This document shows positions 9,035 to 19,404 of a DNA stretch of 64,000 bases, piece after piece (position 1 is the stretch's first letter; the number at the start of each line of letters is the position of its first letter). Where the stretch lies: NCBI GenBank assembly GCA_938009235.1, contig CALLIK010000002.1, positions 1-64,000 of the forward strand, written 5' to 3'. A program made the translations under genes and the position numbers. The notes beneath the pieces are model-generated. The model was given only the letters and a program-made list of their open reading frames with translations, was not told where the DNA came from and did not search any database. Source of the stretch: an uncultured Caulobacterales bacterium (GTDB taxonomy: Bacteria > Pseudomonadota > Alphaproteobacteria > Caulobacterales > Maricaulaceae).

Positions 9035-9442
9035 ATGACCTATCCTGCTAATGTCCAAGACATGATTGACGACTTCGCCTTTCTGGATGATTGGGAAGAT
9101 CGCTATATGCATGTGATTGACCTCGGGAAGAACTTACCTCCTTTCCCGCTAGACGCAAAAACAGACATAAATAAGGTCAAAGGGTGTGCCAGTCAGGTTT
9201 GGTTAGCGAGCACGCATGAGAACGGCCTCTGGTATTTTTCAGGCGATAGTGATGCCCATATCGTCAAAGGCCTCGTCGCCATCGTCCTACAAATATTTTC
9301 AGGGCGTACGGCAGCGGACATAACCGCTTTGGATGCCAATGACATTCTCTCAAAACTCGGACTCGCAGAGCACTTATCAGCTCAGCGCTCCAACGGCCTT
9401 GCGGCCATGATAGGACGTATCAAGGCTGAAGCGGCAGCTTAG
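9035..9442 (+). CDS. sufE: SufE-family cysteine desulfuration protein
   Basis: A protein of about 135 residues that accepts sulfur from the cysteine desulfurase SufS and passes it to iron-sulfur cluster assembly. The acceptor cysteine is in KVKGCASQVW, and the start (DMIDDFAFLDDWEDRY) and the helix containing GLVAIVLQIFSGRT are typical. I chose the ATG at 9035 (MTYPANV) because family members begin there; the frame stays open upstream to a TTG. The rest of the suf operon is not present. It overlaps the convergent membrane protein gene by four bases. Confidence 0.92.
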   Translation: MTYPANVQDMIDDFAFLDDWEDRYMHVIDLGKNLPPFPLDAKTDINKVKGCASQVWLASTHENGLWYFSGDSDAHIVKGLVAIVLQIFSGRTAADITALDANDILSKLGLAEHLSAQRSNGLAAMIGRIKAEAAA

Positions 9443-10287
9443 GAGAAAATTTCTGCGACTGTAGGCGTGCCACCTTTTATCGTTTTAATCTCAACATAGG
9501 CTGCCGTCAGAGCAGAAGCGAATAGAGCATACATCACATAGCCGCCGACACCGGCTATACCATTATACATCAATTGCTGAACAATGGGCAGATTGAGCGC
9601 CGCGGTTGGGTCGCCCGACATCACACTGATACCTGTCAGGACCATACCTAAACCTAGGGTCACAGAGTAGATCACGCTACCAAGTATAGATGTTAACAGT
9701 AACAGCAAAAAAATGTAGCGCTTATTGCCTTTGGCAAACGTCCAAGATGCTCCTAATGAGCCAAAAATTCCTTTGTCTTCATACATCATCATGGGTCCAG
9801 CCAAAGCCCAGCCTGGCCAAACAAAAATGGTGCCAATGAGCAATGGTAGCATCCCAATATAACAAACGATGACATAGATTAATGCGGTAATAAACATCGG
9901 AACCGTCAGGCGTAGCGCTCGACCGTGCACGTTTTTTGCCACCTCTGTGTTCGTCATTGCAGCATAAGACGTTTGTATTACGACCAACTGAAACCAAACC
10001 GCCAGCAAAAGTCCAAAGACACCTATACTTATAGTCCAGCCCCAATACCCTGCCTGCAGCACAAAGTCTTCAGCAGACGCTGCAGTTTCAAGGACAGTCT
10101 GTAGCTGCGTCGACATCAGGATAGCCGAAGCAATCGTGAAGCATAGGCTAACAGCCAATGCGATTAATAAAGTACGAGGTGAGCTGAAAAGACTCGTAAA
10201 TGTACGAGAGAGGACACGTCCAAAGTCAAATGTTTTACGGTCAGGGTTTTGCCAATCAAACTCGTAACCTGTCTCAGTATTAACCAT
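9439..10287 (-). CDS. Predicted integral membrane protein, unknown function
   Basis: 282 residues with about six hydrophobic helices and a soluble N-terminus of about 35 residues. It resembles the broad group of uncharacterised membrane proteins with a glycerophosphodiester phosphodiesterase-like membrane domain, but I see no diagnostic motif. The start is the ATG preceded by GGGAGA. Its 3' end overlaps sufE by four bases on the other strand. Confidence 0.7.
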   Translation of the reverse strand: MVNTETGYEFDWQNPDRKTFDFGRVLSRTFTSLFSSPRTLLIALAVSLCFTIASAILMSTQLQTVLETAASAEDFVLQAGYWGWTISIGVFGLLLAVWFQLVVIQTSYAAMTNTEVAKNVHGRALRLTVPMFITALIYVIVCYIGMLPLLIGTIFVWPGWALAGPMMMYEDKGIFGSLGASWTFAKGNKRYIFLLLLLTSILGSVIYSVTLGLGMVLTGISVMSGDPTAALNLPIVQQLMYNGIAGVGGYVMYALFASALTAAYVEIKTIKGGTPTVAEIFS

Positions 10288-10335
10288 CTTCAATCATCTC
10301 CCTGCCTTAGTGCTAACGAAAGTCTGTTCACAGGT

Positions 10336-10929
10336 CTAGGGCTTCAATTCGACATCCCAATACAAAAAATCAAGCCAACTTTCATGTAGATAATTAGGAG
10401 GAAATCGTCGGCCCTGACTTTGCAATTCATGCATAGATGGCTGCATAGGTTTTAAGTTCGGGTGCATGCGGGCTTCGCGTGGAAGACGGCCGCCTTTCTT
10501 CAAGTTACAGCTCGAACAGGCGGCCACAATATTCGTCCAACTTGTCTCCCCTCCAAGGCGCCTCGGGATAACATGATCGAACGTCAACTCATTTGGAGAA
10601 CCGCAATAAGCGCACTTAAACCCGTCACGAAGAAATAGGTTAAACCGCGTGAATGCAGGTGAGCGATTTTGCGGCACATAGTCTTTTAAGGCGACAACCG
10701 ACGGGATTTGTATTTCGATGTTAGGGCTACGAACATATTGTTCATAGTGATCGATTACATTGACGCGATCGAGAAAGACTGCCTTCACGGCATCTTGCCA
10801 AGACCAAAGAGATAGCGGGAAATAGGAGAGCGGCTGATAATCTGCGTTCAAAATTAAACAGGGGTAACTGCCCTGCCGAACGGGTGCCGCCCCTGCAAGC
10901 TGCTTTATATCAGCAGAAAAAGCGCTCAT
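10336..10929 (-). CDS. HNH endonuclease family protein
   Basis: 197 residues. The core carries CAYCG, FDHVIPRRLGGETSWTN and CSSCNLKKG: two CxxC zinc ligand pairs around the His-containing betabeta-alpha-metal nuclease centre. The N-terminal LILNADYQPLSYFPLSLWSW is typical of the long HNH proteins conserved on alphaproteobacterial and cyanobacterial chromosomes. Their cellular role is not established; they are usually housekeeping genes and not phage cargo. Confidence 0.9.
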   Translation of the reverse strand: MSAFSADIKQLAGAAPVRQGSYPCLILNADYQPLSYFPLSLWSWQDAVKAVFLDRVNVIDHYEQYVRSPNIEIQIPSVVALKDYVPQNRSPAFTRFNLFLRDGFKCAYCGSPNELTFDHVIPRRLGGETSWTNIVAACSSCNLKKGGRLPREARMHPNLKPMQPSMHELQSQGRRFPPNYLHESWLDFLYWDVELKP

Positions 10930-11071
10930 GAAGCACCTGCTGAAAGTATTTTAGACTTCAAAAATTGAGCTATAAGAATACTGAAGGCACATCTCCGAGA
11001 TTAAACAAGCTTGAAGTTCAACCTACGCAGAAAGTTATTATTTTTACAAGGGGCGTAAATGCCGCTCTCGT

Positions 11072-12595
11072 TTAAAACTCTCCAGTTACAGGCCTGAGTT
11101 TCAATAGTTTTGCAAGTTTCACTAAGCGATAATATACTTGGTCCGTAATCATACTTGAGTGTTTTGGTTTACAAAGTAAGTGAAGCTCACCCCCACGAAT
11201 ATCTAATTCAAAATCTTCTAGCAATGACGGCGTTCGCCCCGTCGCAACAATACCCAATCTAATCGCAGCCCCAATACAGGCTGCCGTATGGCGTTGTTCG
11301 TCAACAAGTAACGCTTCTATTAAACCTGTCACGGGAGGCTTCTTCTTGGCCGTGTAAGTTCGTAAAAGAGACAGAGACAGAAACGCTCTTTCCGCATGTG
11401 TCAGTCCCGCGACAGGTGCATAAAGGACATCCTGAAAAACAAGTTCAGCCTTATAATCAGGATGTAAATTTTTCCCAAGGCCTGCAAGATGACAAGCGGC
11501 CTGAATAAGGCGCGCATCATCTCGCTCACTAAAGCCGCAAGGCAACGCCGCCAGAAGCGGTGATAAAAACCGATAAAGCGGCGGTCCAAAATGTTCCGCC
11601 TGTACGGACCCGCGTGCAAAGTCACGACATCCATCAATCAACGCGTCACGGCCCTTCACAGATTCGGGTAACATATCCCAGACCAAACCCTCACGAAGAC
11701 CTGCCATGGAAATGACGACGGACTTAGGTTTAAAATACTTCAACAGGCGATCTAACATAAGACCCGCATATGGAAGAGTTTCTGCACGTGCCTTTCGCAT
11801 ACCAGGCCAATTCAAGACATCGTCCAACCCGTCAGTCCAAGCCCAGTTAGCCAATTCGGATGCTGCCTCTGCGGACAAGCGATACCCCTGCAAAGTCCGC
11901 ATAGGATACTTCATGCGTTTCTGATGTATCGAAGCTAAGTTTCTCCAAGCTCCACCGATCAAGTAAAGTATATCTTCGCCCTGCAGATACTGAGGTGTTG
12001 CAGTTAAAGCTTCATCCAGCGCCTCAACCCGAGCCGCATAATCTTCAGTCTTTAGCTCTGCCAAATCTCCGCCAATTACATCAAATGGACCTAAAGGCAG
12101 AGAGACACCTTGTACCTCCGCGCCGTCGGACTTCAACTCTGGGCCAACACGCATAAGCTCTAAACTCGCGCCTCCAAGGTCCGCCCCGATACCTGCACGG
12201 CGATCATTATTAGCCAAAAGCCCCAGCGCAGATAATCGTGCCTCCTCTGCACCAGAAATAGGCGTAATATCTAGACCTGTTTCTAGTTTTATTGATTTAA
12301 CAAAATCAGGCGCATCTTCTGCGACACGTAAGGCCGCAGTCGCCCCAACCAATGGCGCAGGTAAATTTCGGGCTGAGATGATCTGTGAAAAACGTACCAG
12401 CGCTTCACGGCACTGAATTTTACCAGTCTCTGACAAACGACCAGTCCGCTTTAAATCGCGTCCTAATCCAGCCAGAATTTTCTCATTATAGACGGGAGTG
12501 AAATGAGACCCAAACACATCATAAATAACAAGGCGAACAGAGTTCGATCCAATGTCAATAACAGCAAGCTGCCTGAGAGGTTGATACGTAGACAC
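11072..12595 (-). CDS. ppx: Exopolyphosphatase / Ppx-GppA phosphatase
   Basis: 507 residues. The N-terminal ASKHA fold has the phosphate-binding loop VIDIGSNSVRLVIYD and a second loop with GADLGGASLELMRVG; the C-terminal part is HD-like helical. It removes phosphate from polyphosphate or hydrolyses pppGpp; which cannot be told from sequence alone. It starts with GTG directly after the TAA of ppk1, so the polymerase and the degrading enzyme are made from one message. Confidence 0.93.
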   Translation of the reverse strand: MSTYQPLRQLAVIDIGSNSVRLVIYDVFGSHFTPVYNEKILAGLGRDLKRTGRLSETGKIQCREALVRFSQIISARNLPAPLVGATAALRVAEDAPDFVKSIKLETGLDITPISGAEEARLSALGLLANNDRRAGIGADLGGASLELMRVGPELKSDGAEVQGVSLPLGPFDVIGGDLAELKTEDYAARVEALDEALTATPQYLQGEDILYLIGGAWRNLASIHQKRMKYPMRTLQGYRLSAEAASELANWAWTDGLDDVLNWPGMRKARAETLPYAGLMLDRLLKYFKPKSVVISMAGLREGLVWDMLPESVKGRDALIDGCRDFARGSVQAEHFGPPLYRFLSPLLAALPCGFSERDDARLIQAACHLAGLGKNLHPDYKAELVFQDVLYAPVAGLTHAERAFLSLSLLRTYTAKKKPPVTGLIEALLVDEQRHTAACIGAAIRLGIVATGRTPSLLEDFELDIRGGELHLLCKPKHSSMITDQVYYRLVKLAKLLKLRPVTGEF

Positions 12596-14749
12596 TTAAC
12601 TTACCAACTTCGGATGGAAAATTTGAGTATCTGGAACGTCTGCCTCTTCGAGATGAGCGGGCGCGGAATCTTCCAAAGCAGCCCCCCGTCCCGATAAGGA
12701 AGGGTTTTCCATGAAATATTCATGGGCCGAGAAACGTGCGGTTCCCTCTTCTAGAGCAACCCGTACATATCTGCCTGTTGCCTGTAGTTCCCAACTATTT
12801 TCAGTATCCAATAAATTGGCCATCATGATTTGATTTAAAATTTGATTATGAACAGTTGGGCTTTCAACGGGAACAAGCGTCTCAATACGGCGGTTCAAGT
12901 TACGAGGCATCCAATCAGCAGAACTAATAAATACTAGCGCCTTATCAGATGGCATGTCTGCTCCGTTTCCAAAACACGCGATACGAGAATGCTCAAGGAA
13001 CCGCCCAACAATAGACTTCACTCTTATGTTCTCACTCATGCCCGTCACGCCAGGGCGCAAACAACAAATCCCGCGGACGACCAAGTCAATCTTAACCCCC
13101 GCTTGGGACGCCTCATATAGCTTTTCTATCACGACAGGGTCTACAAGTGCGTTCATCTTCGCCCAAATTGTAGCGGGGCGGCTCGCCCGTGCATGGATCA
13201 TTTCACCGTCAATATATTCGAGTAAGTTCTCCCGTAACGAAATAGGCGCAATAGCCAGCTTTTGCAGATCCTTGGGTTTATTATAACTCGTCATGAAATT
13301 GAATAGTTGCCCAACATCCTCACCAATCACAGGGTCAGCCGTAAAGAGGGCTAGGTCGGTATAAACTTTAGCATTTTGGGCGTGATAGTTTCCAGTTCCC
13401 AGATGAGTATAAGTCTTCAGTTGTCCCTGCTCTCGCCTGATAACAAGACTAACCTTTGCGTGTGTTTTATACCCTACAAAACCGTAGACTACTTGCACGC
13501 CAGCGCGTTCCAGATCCCTAGCCCATCGCAAGTTAGACGCCTCGTCAAATCTAGCCTTTAACTCGACAAGTGCCGTAACATTTTTACCTGCTTCAGCAGC
13601 ATCAATTAAGGCCCGCACAATCGGGCTATCCTCACTGGTGCGATAAAGCGTTTGTTTTATCGCGACGACATTGAGGTCCCGAGCGGCTTGTTGAAGAAAC
13701 TGAATGACAACATCAAACTCTTCGTAAGGGTGATGAACTACAATATCCTTTGCAGCAATCGCCGCCAGACAATCGCCATCAAATTCACGAATACGTTCTG
13801 GAAAGCGAGCCGTAAAACGTGGGAACAATAGGTCATTCGCCCCCACTTTCACAAGTTCTGACATATCGCACAACCCAAGTATGTCGGCACTATCAGATAT
13901 CGTTTCTTCTGAGCAATCAAAGCTACTGATGAGGAAATTCCTCAAAGCCGCATCAATGGCCTGATTAATTTCCAACCGGATGACGCGCCCTCGACGGCGT
14001 TCTTTCAACAGAGTTTCGAAATGTTGGACAAGGTCCTCTGCGCGTTCATCAATCGCTATACCGCTATCGCGCGTAATTCTAAAAACACCAGATGATGTCA
14101 CATCAAAGTCAGGGTAAATATTCGAGGCAAAGGTTTGCAAGACATCTTCGATCAAGACGAAGTTTCGATCTTTTCCACTCGCCTTAATTTCAATATATCG
14201 CGGGACGTTCAATGGCACCGTAATCAATCCAAAAAGAGGGTCGCGATCTTCTTGTTCTAACCCAAGCGCAATACCAAAACCTAAGTTGGGTAAAAAAGGA
14301 AACGGATGTGCAGGGTCCACGGCCAAAGGCGTCAAGAGCGGCAGAATATTTGCATCAAAGGTCGCTCGAAGTGACTCACTTTGATCCTCACTCAAGTCCT
14401 CAACGCTACAAACGTTTATTTTCTTTGTAACGAGTTCACGGCGCAATTTACGCCAGCATCTATTTTGCCGCGTAACAATCTTACCTGCGCGGCGATCAAT
14501 TTTGATTAGCTGTTCGGCAGGTGACAGCTCAAGGTCGCCTTTACCGCGAAGGCCTGCTCGCATTTGCTCACGTAGACCAGCCACACGAACCATATAGAAT
14601 TCGTCTAAGTTGGAGGCCGAAATTGACAAAAATCGGACGCGTTCAAGCAATGGGACTTGCGGATTTTCCGCCTCTTCCAAAACGCGTGTATTGAAAAACA
14701 ACCAAGAAATTTCTCGGTTAAAAAGGCGTGAGGGATTATTAGGTTTCAC
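12596..14749 (-). CDS. ppk1: Polyphosphate kinase 1
   Basis: 717 residues, full length for PPK1, which polymerises the terminal phosphate of ATP into polyphosphate. The N-terminal signature SNLDEFYMVRVAG is present. The catalytic histidines lie in the two phospholipase D-like domains, as in THAKVSLVIRRE and LEHSRIACFGNG, with AIKQTLYRTSEDSPIV between. The frame opens with GTG. It leads the ppk1-ppx operon. Confidence 0.97.
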   Translation of the reverse strand: MKPNNPSRLFNREISWLFFNTRVLEEAENPQVPLLERVRFLSISASNLDEFYMVRVAGLREQMRAGLRGKGDLELSPAEQLIKIDRRAGKIVTRQNRCWRKLRRELVTKKINVCSVEDLSEDQSESLRATFDANILPLLTPLAVDPAHPFPFLPNLGFGIALGLEQEDRDPLFGLITVPLNVPRYIEIKASGKDRNFVLIEDVLQTFASNIYPDFDVTSSGVFRITRDSGIAIDERAEDLVQHFETLLKERRRGRVIRLEINQAIDAALRNFLISSFDCSEETISDSADILGLCDMSELVKVGANDLLFPRFTARFPERIREFDGDCLAAIAAKDIVVHHPYEEFDVVIQFLQQAARDLNVVAIKQTLYRTSEDSPIVRALIDAAEAGKNVTALVELKARFDEASNLRWARDLERAGVQVVYGFVGYKTHAKVSLVIRREQGQLKTYTHLGTGNYHAQNAKVYTDLALFTADPVIGEDVGQLFNFMTSYNKPKDLQKLAIAPISLRENLLEYIDGEMIHARASRPATIWAKMNALVDPVVIEKLYEASQAGVKIDLVVRGICCLRPGVTGMSENIRVKSIVGRFLEHSRIACFGNGADMPSDKALVFISSADWMPRNLNRRIETLVPVESPTVHNQILNQIMMANLLDTENSWELQATGRYVRVALEEGTARFSAHEYFMENPSLSGRGAALEDSAPAHLEEADVPDTQIFHPKLVS

Positions 14750-14836
14750 GTGTAGTCAGCTCTAACTTTGATCCAGGACGCCGATTGCGTTTAATGGCAG
14801 TCCTAACTCTATAGCACAAGCTACCCCTCAATAAGG

Positions 14837-15307
14837 TTAAGCCGCTGCACTCTTCAAAGTTTCATCAGTCAAAATCGTAAAAAGACTCAGCTCATCTGGA
14901 GCCGTACGTAACCGGGATCGATTGTCATGACGACGAAGTTGGCGGGACACACGTGCCAAAGCTCGTAAATGAGCTCCCGCTGCATCAGATGGCGCCAACA
15001 GGAAGGCCACCAAGTCTACGGGTCGTCCATCCACACTATCAAAATCCATTGGTTCGCTCAGCCGAGCAAACCCCGCGACAACCCTATCGATACCATTTAT
15101 TCTAGCATGAGGTAATGCCACACCATTACCAACGCCTGTAGACCCTAAACGTTCACGTTCTATGGCTGCTGAGACAATATCACGACGCGGCATATTCAAT
15201 CCATGACCCGTAATCAAACGGTCGGCCATTTCTTGAAAAAGTTGTTTTTGCGAGCCCGCATGTAGGTCGAGAACGACACTTTCAGGCGAAAATAAATTGT
15301 CAGTCAT
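14837..15307 (-). CDS. ptsN: Nitrogen-regulatory PTS EIIA protein
   Basis: About 156 residues, a single EIIA-Ntr domain. The phosphorylated histidine is in NGVALPHARING. PtsN relays phosphate from PtsO/PtsP and regulates potassium uptake, stringent response enzymes and, in several bacteria, sigma-54-linked functions. The start ATG at 15307 has GGGG six bases upstream; two in-frame starts lie slightly further up. It is downstream of hpf on the same strand, 154 bases apart, keeping the hpf-ptsN pairing, but rpoN is not next to them. Confidence 0.92.
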   Translation of the reverse strand: MTDNLFSPESVVLDLHAGSQKQLFQEMADRLITGHGLNMPRRDIVSAAIERERLGSTGVGNGVALPHARINGIDRVVAGFARLSEPMDFDSVDGRPVDLVAFLLAPSDAAGAHLRALARVSRQLRRHDNRSRLRTAPDELSLFTILTDETLKSAAA

Positions 15308-15461
15308 ATCCATCCCCACATTCACGCCTAAGTCATATTTGCCAATATGGCATTACACATCAAGCGCGCCCGGAAGTGTATGTTTCATTCAATATGCGGC
15401 CATATATCCGCCAAGGTCGACTAGGTCAAATGACGTATCCATTATCGTATCTCAGGGGTAT

Positions 15462-16040
15462 TTAGGTGACTTTGGGGTCAATCCAACCAATATGGCCGTC
15501 TGCACGTTTAAAAACAACATTAATGCCTCCGTGCTTAACATTATGAAAAACAACAACACCTGAGTCAGCTAACCCAAGTTCCAATGCAGCCATGCCTGGC
15601 GTCAATGTACGTATGTGTTTTGTGCTTTCAGCGATAACCATAGGCTCATCTTGAATGATGGCCGTATCATTATCTTCTAAATCGAAATCATCACTCACTG
15701 GGTTCGCTAGCACAAACATTGAGGCTTCTTTTGCCTTTGCCCGCTGACTGTGATCTTTTAGACGTCGTTTATAGCGGCGCAGGCGTTTTTCCATATGCTC
15801 CAAGGCTTCATCTGTCGCAGGATAGGCCTCATGTGCGTTACCTTGAGCCTCCATAGAAGCACCCGAGGGTAAATGGACTGAACATACCGTTCTAAACCCT
15901 GACCCCTCCCTCGCAATACTGACCTGCGCCTCACCTTCCCTATGGATATACTTGTCCATCATCTCCTCTAACCGGCTTGTAATTCGTTCGCGTAGCGCTT
16001 GTGAAACATCGATTCCTTTGGAGACGATTTGGATTTGCAT
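15462..16040 (-). CDS. hpf: Ribosome hibernation promoting factor, long form
   Basis: 192 residues. The N-terminal S30AE domain (about 1-105) starts MQIQIVSKGIDVSQALRERI. After an acidic linker, the C-terminal dimerisation domain ends FHNVKHGGINVVFKRADGHI. Long HPF both binds the 30S subunit and pairs 70S ribosomes into inactive 100S dimers in stationary phase. The ATG chosen has AAGG upstream; a TTG lies two codons before. Confidence 0.94.
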   Translation of the reverse strand: MQIQIVSKGIDVSQALRERITSRLEEMMDKYIHREGEAQVSIAREGSGFRTVCSVHLPSGASMEAQGNAHEAYPATDEALEHMEKRLRRYKRRLKDHSQRAKAKEASMFVLANPVSDDFDLEDNDTAIIQDEPMVIAESTKHIRTLTPGMAALELGLADSGVVVFHNVKHGGINVVFKRADGHIGWIDPKVT

Positions 16041-16148
16041 GGGCAACCTTTCTTATGGTTTTAATAATGTGCAGGCTTTGTCTATAACACAGAATTGAGG
16101 CTTTGTCGAAATTTTGAACACTTTCTCTCTGTCAAACGTAAGAAGCTT

Positions 16149-16955
16149 ATGAATATGGTTAATGCAAACATCCGTTCTGACCTCATTCGCGCCGCTACAA
16201 ACCTGCTTGCAGCACCCTTAATTTGGATTTGTTCATCGTTAGGTTTTTTTATAGACGGCGCTCGAAGTCCATCAGGTTTTTCGGATCTGACGGCCAATTT
16301 ACTCGTACCTCAAACAACCGCATTTTCGATCTGGCTTCCAATTTTTATCGGGATCATGACCTACAGCGTTATACAAAGCATGCCCAGCAATCTCACGCGT
16401 GACCTTTTTCGACAAACAGGCTGGTGGGTTGCGGGTGGGCTGTGGGGAATTATCGCGTGGGGCCTTGTCACGGCATTTGTGCCAGACTCGCGCGTTGAAG
16501 AAGTGGCGACATTGGTTTTCATTCCCGCTATGTGCGCGCTCGTTGTTGCGACGGTAAGGCTCTCTCGCCGTCGTCAGGCGTTAAACGCGATGGAAAAGGC
16601 CTTCGTTCTCACCCCCATCAGCCTCATTGCAGGTTGGTGTTCAATCGCAGTTTTCATTGGCCTAAACGGCTTAATCTGGAGCCACGCCGAAGGGTGGGGA
16701 TGGAGCAACATTGGAACTGCCCTCTCTGTTTTAGGCCTAGCTTTGTGGTGGATCATCTATGTATTAAGACAGGGTGCCATAAACAAAGCCTACGCCTTTC
16801 CTTGTATCTGGGGTCTTAGTTTTCTCGCCCTGAGGCATTTTGGGCAAGGCGGCTTTGTTTGGATTGGGGCGGCAGCTTTGGTTGGAATTGTAGCTATCAT
16901 CTTGGCCTGCGTCGTAAAAACTGATGTGAAGTCTTCAACCATCGCAAAACATTAA
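16149..16955 (+). CDS. TspO-like tryptophan-rich membrane protein
   Basis: About 268 residues with seven or eight hydrophobic helices and many tryptophans. The segment with PQTTAFSIWLPIFIGIMTYS resembles the long tryptophan-rich relatives of TspO/MBR, but I cannot confirm membership. I took the ATG at 16149 (MNMVNAN) as start. It diverges from hpf, with about 108 bases between. Confidence 0.6.
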   Translation: MNMVNANIRSDLIRAATNLLAAPLIWICSSLGFFIDGARSPSGFSDLTANLLVPQTTAFSIWLPIFIGIMTYSVIQSMPSNLTRDLFRQTGWWVAGGLWGIIAWGLVTAFVPDSRVEEVATLVFIPAMCALVVATVRLSRRRQALNAMEKAFVLTPISLIAGWCSIAVFIGLNGLIWSHAEGWGWSNIGTALSVLGLALWWIIYVLRQGAINKAYAFPCIWGLSFLALRHFGQGGFVWIGAAALVGIVAIILACVVKTDVKSSTIAKH

Positions 16956-16956
16956 A

Positions 16957-17454
16957 CTAACCGAAGATATTTGTGTCTTGCTCCAGCGGGTCAGGACCAT
17001 ATTGGTTTGAATTGGGATTGCCTGGGAAAGTAAACCACACGAGCTTTCCAAGAACTACAATAACCCCAATGCTCGGTAAGGCTCCAAGAATCCTAAACCC
17101 GAGCACCAACCAACCCGATTGACCTAAATCATGGCATCGTCGAATATCTAACATGATATCAGGAAGGAAGTTACTCAGCGCAAAGATAAACATTAAGAAA
17201 AACGCAATCAGCCCGCTCGCCCCAAGCACGACATCAGGATCCATACTATTTGGATCACCACTTTCTATAGCCTGATTTATGGCGTCGAAAAACTCACTCC
17301 TCCCATCAGCCATGTAAACAACTGTGGCTAAAACAGCATAAATAATAAGTTGATAGAGCAGGACCCACCAATAAGCAGACCGTTGCGCACGCCCATTCGC
17401 ATTTACATAATTGGCGTAATACCGCCGAACCGCTGTTCCAAAATCAAGCATCAT
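16957..17454 (-). CDS. DUF805 membrane protein
   Basis: 165 residues with four membrane helices. NANGRAQRSAYWWVLLY at the start and IRRCHDLGQSGWLVL in the middle are the hallmark motifs of DUF805 (YhaH-like) inner-membrane proteins. The function is unknown. It converges on the TspO-like gene, with one base between stops. Confidence 0.9.
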   Translation of the reverse strand: MMLDFGTAVRRYYANYVNANGRAQRSAYWWVLLYQLIIYAVLATVVYMADGRSEFFDAINQAIESGDPNSMDPDVVLGASGLIAFFLMFIFALSNFLPDIMLDIRRCHDLGQSGWLVLGFRILGALPSIGVIVVLGKLVWFTFPGNPNSNQYGPDPLEQDTNIFG

Positions 17455-17527
17455 CCAAATATATCCGCATTATACCCAAAAGGACTCAGTCCCATTATTC
17501 ATACATGGTTAGTCGTGTATTGAATCT

Positions 17528-19258
17528 CTATTCGCCGCCACCAAAGCGCTCCGTCCATGTCGTAATATCCTCATCTTCAATCTTAGAGAACAACACAGGC
17601 GGCGCACTGACGATGTGTCCATGAGGCAAGGCATCCAATAGATCTGCGGCGTCGCCAAAGTTCCACGTTCGATTGCCTTCTGGAATACTCATAGCTTCCA
17701 GAATTTTTGCCGCGGCATCAGGAATAATAGGTTGAGCGATAATACCAAATAGGGCGACCAAGTTCAAACCAGTCCGAACCCCCATCGCGGCCTGATCAAC
17801 ATCCGTTTTATAATGCGTCCAAGGCGCAGCTTGCGTCAGATATTCATTACCTGCGGCCCAAATCGCGCGCGTCTCTGCCATAGCTTTGCGGAATTCTCGC
17901 GCTTCGTAATACGCAATCAATTTCGGCAAACGCTCCGTGAGTTCAGCTTCAATCCAAACCTCTGCATCGGTCTTCACGCCGCCCGCAGGAATAGCACCGT
18001 CAAATTTCTTCACGCAATAACTCGTAATACGGTTTACGAAATTACCCAGAACATTGGCTAGGTCTGAATTTACGCTCGCTTGGAACTCCTCCCAAGTGAA
18101 AGCCGCATCTGAGCCTTCCGGGGCATTCGCCATTAAATGCCAGCGCCAATAATCAGACGGGGCAATATCAATCGCCTGGTCCATAAATACGCCGCGCTTT
18201 TGGCTCGTCGAGAACTTCCCGCCATACCACGTCACCCAGTTAAAGGCTTTTAACTCATCCACGAGTTTCCAAGGCTGGTTACTGCCCTTTATTGTCGTCG
18301 GGAATGACAGCGTGTGAAAGGCAACATTGTCTTTACCCATAAATTGAACATAGCGCGTCTCGTCTGCGCCTTTATCTGTTCGCCAGTAAGGTTCCCAATC
18401 TCCGCCCGTTTTAGCGGCCCAGTCTTGGGTTGCGCCGATATAAGCAATCGGAGCGTCAAACCAAACGTAGAAGACTTTCCCATCAAATCCGTCACGTGTA
18501 TTTCCATCGTCATCAACAACAGGAATACCCCATTCCAAATCTCGCGTTATCGAGCGATCACGAAGTCCCTCGTCCAACCATTTCATCGCGATAGATGTCG
18601 TGAGTGTAGGCCAATCGGCACGATGGCTCTCCACCCACTCCCGGAGCTTACCGCTCATTTCGGACTGCTTTAGATAAAGGTGGTTTGTGTCGCGGATTTC
18701 AACATCGCGACTTCCCGAGACCGCGCTATACGGGTCAATCAGATCAATCGGGTCCAGCAGTTTACCACAACTATCACACTGATCGCCACGCGCTTTTTCA
18801 AAGGCGCAATTCGGGCAGGTTCCTTCAACATAACGATCCGGCAGATACCGGCCGTCCGCAACAGAATAGACCTGCTTAGAAATGCGTTCTTCAATAAAAC
18901 CGTTAGCTTCTAAAGCTAGAGCAAATTCTTGCGTAAGACGCTGCGTGCTCTCCGAACTAGAACGACCAAAATAATCATAGGTCAGCTTAAAAGCGGCCCC
19001 AGCTTCGGCTTGCGCGATATGCATGGCATCGCAATACTCTGAAACCGTAAGGCCCGCATCTGCCGCCGCTAATTCCGCAGGCGTGCCATGTTCATCCGTC
19101 GCACAGATATAGAGCACGTCATGACCCAAAAGGCGCATAACGCGACTGTAAACATCTGCGGGTAACATTGAACCCGCCAAATTGCCCAAATGCTTGACCC
19201 CGTTGATATACGGAAGCGCAGAGGTGACGAGAATGCGTTGAGGTGTAGATATAGCCAT
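17528..19258 (-). CDS. metG: Methionine-tRNA ligase
   Basis: 576 residues. Class I synthetase that charges tRNA-Met. The nucleotide-binding motif is LPYINGVKHLGNLAG, with HLGN in the HIGH position, and the KMSKS-like loop reads KFSTSQKRG. A zinc knuckle of two CxxC pairs (CPNC and CDSC) lies in the connective domain. The C-terminal tRNA-binding extension seen in E. coli MetG is absent, so this is the short form. Confidence 0.96.
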   Translation of the reverse strand: MAISTPQRILVTSALPYINGVKHLGNLAGSMLPADVYSRVMRLLGHDVLYICATDEHGTPAELAAADAGLTVSEYCDAMHIAQAEAGAAFKLTYDYFGRSSSESTQRLTQEFALALEANGFIEERISKQVYSVADGRYLPDRYVEGTCPNCAFEKARGDQCDSCGKLLDPIDLIDPYSAVSGSRDVEIRDTNHLYLKQSEMSGKLREWVESHRADWPTLTTSIAMKWLDEGLRDRSITRDLEWGIPVVDDDGNTRDGFDGKVFYVWFDAPIAYIGATQDWAAKTGGDWEPYWRTDKGADETRYVQFMGKDNVAFHTLSFPTTIKGSNQPWKLVDELKAFNWVTWYGGKFSTSQKRGVFMDQAIDIAPSDYWRWHLMANAPEGSDAAFTWEEFQASVNSDLANVLGNFVNRITSYCVKKFDGAIPAGGVKTDAEVWIEAELTERLPKLIAYYEAREFRKAMAETRAIWAAGNEYLTQAAPWTHYKTDVDQAAMGVRTGLNLVALFGIIAQPIIPDAAAKILEAMSIPEGNRTWNFGDAADLLDALPHGHIVSAPPVLFSKIEDEDITTWTERFGGGE

Positions 19259-19404
19259 AGCGCGCCTTCTACCCGCACTTGTAACGCATTCAAGCGGAAT
19301 TGCCGCACAAGCCCTCCAAACACGAGTTATTTGTCTATGAGAGGCTCATTTATAAAATTGGTTCGGCCTCAGATATGTGCCGAGAGAATAGAGGAGTAGC
19401 CAAG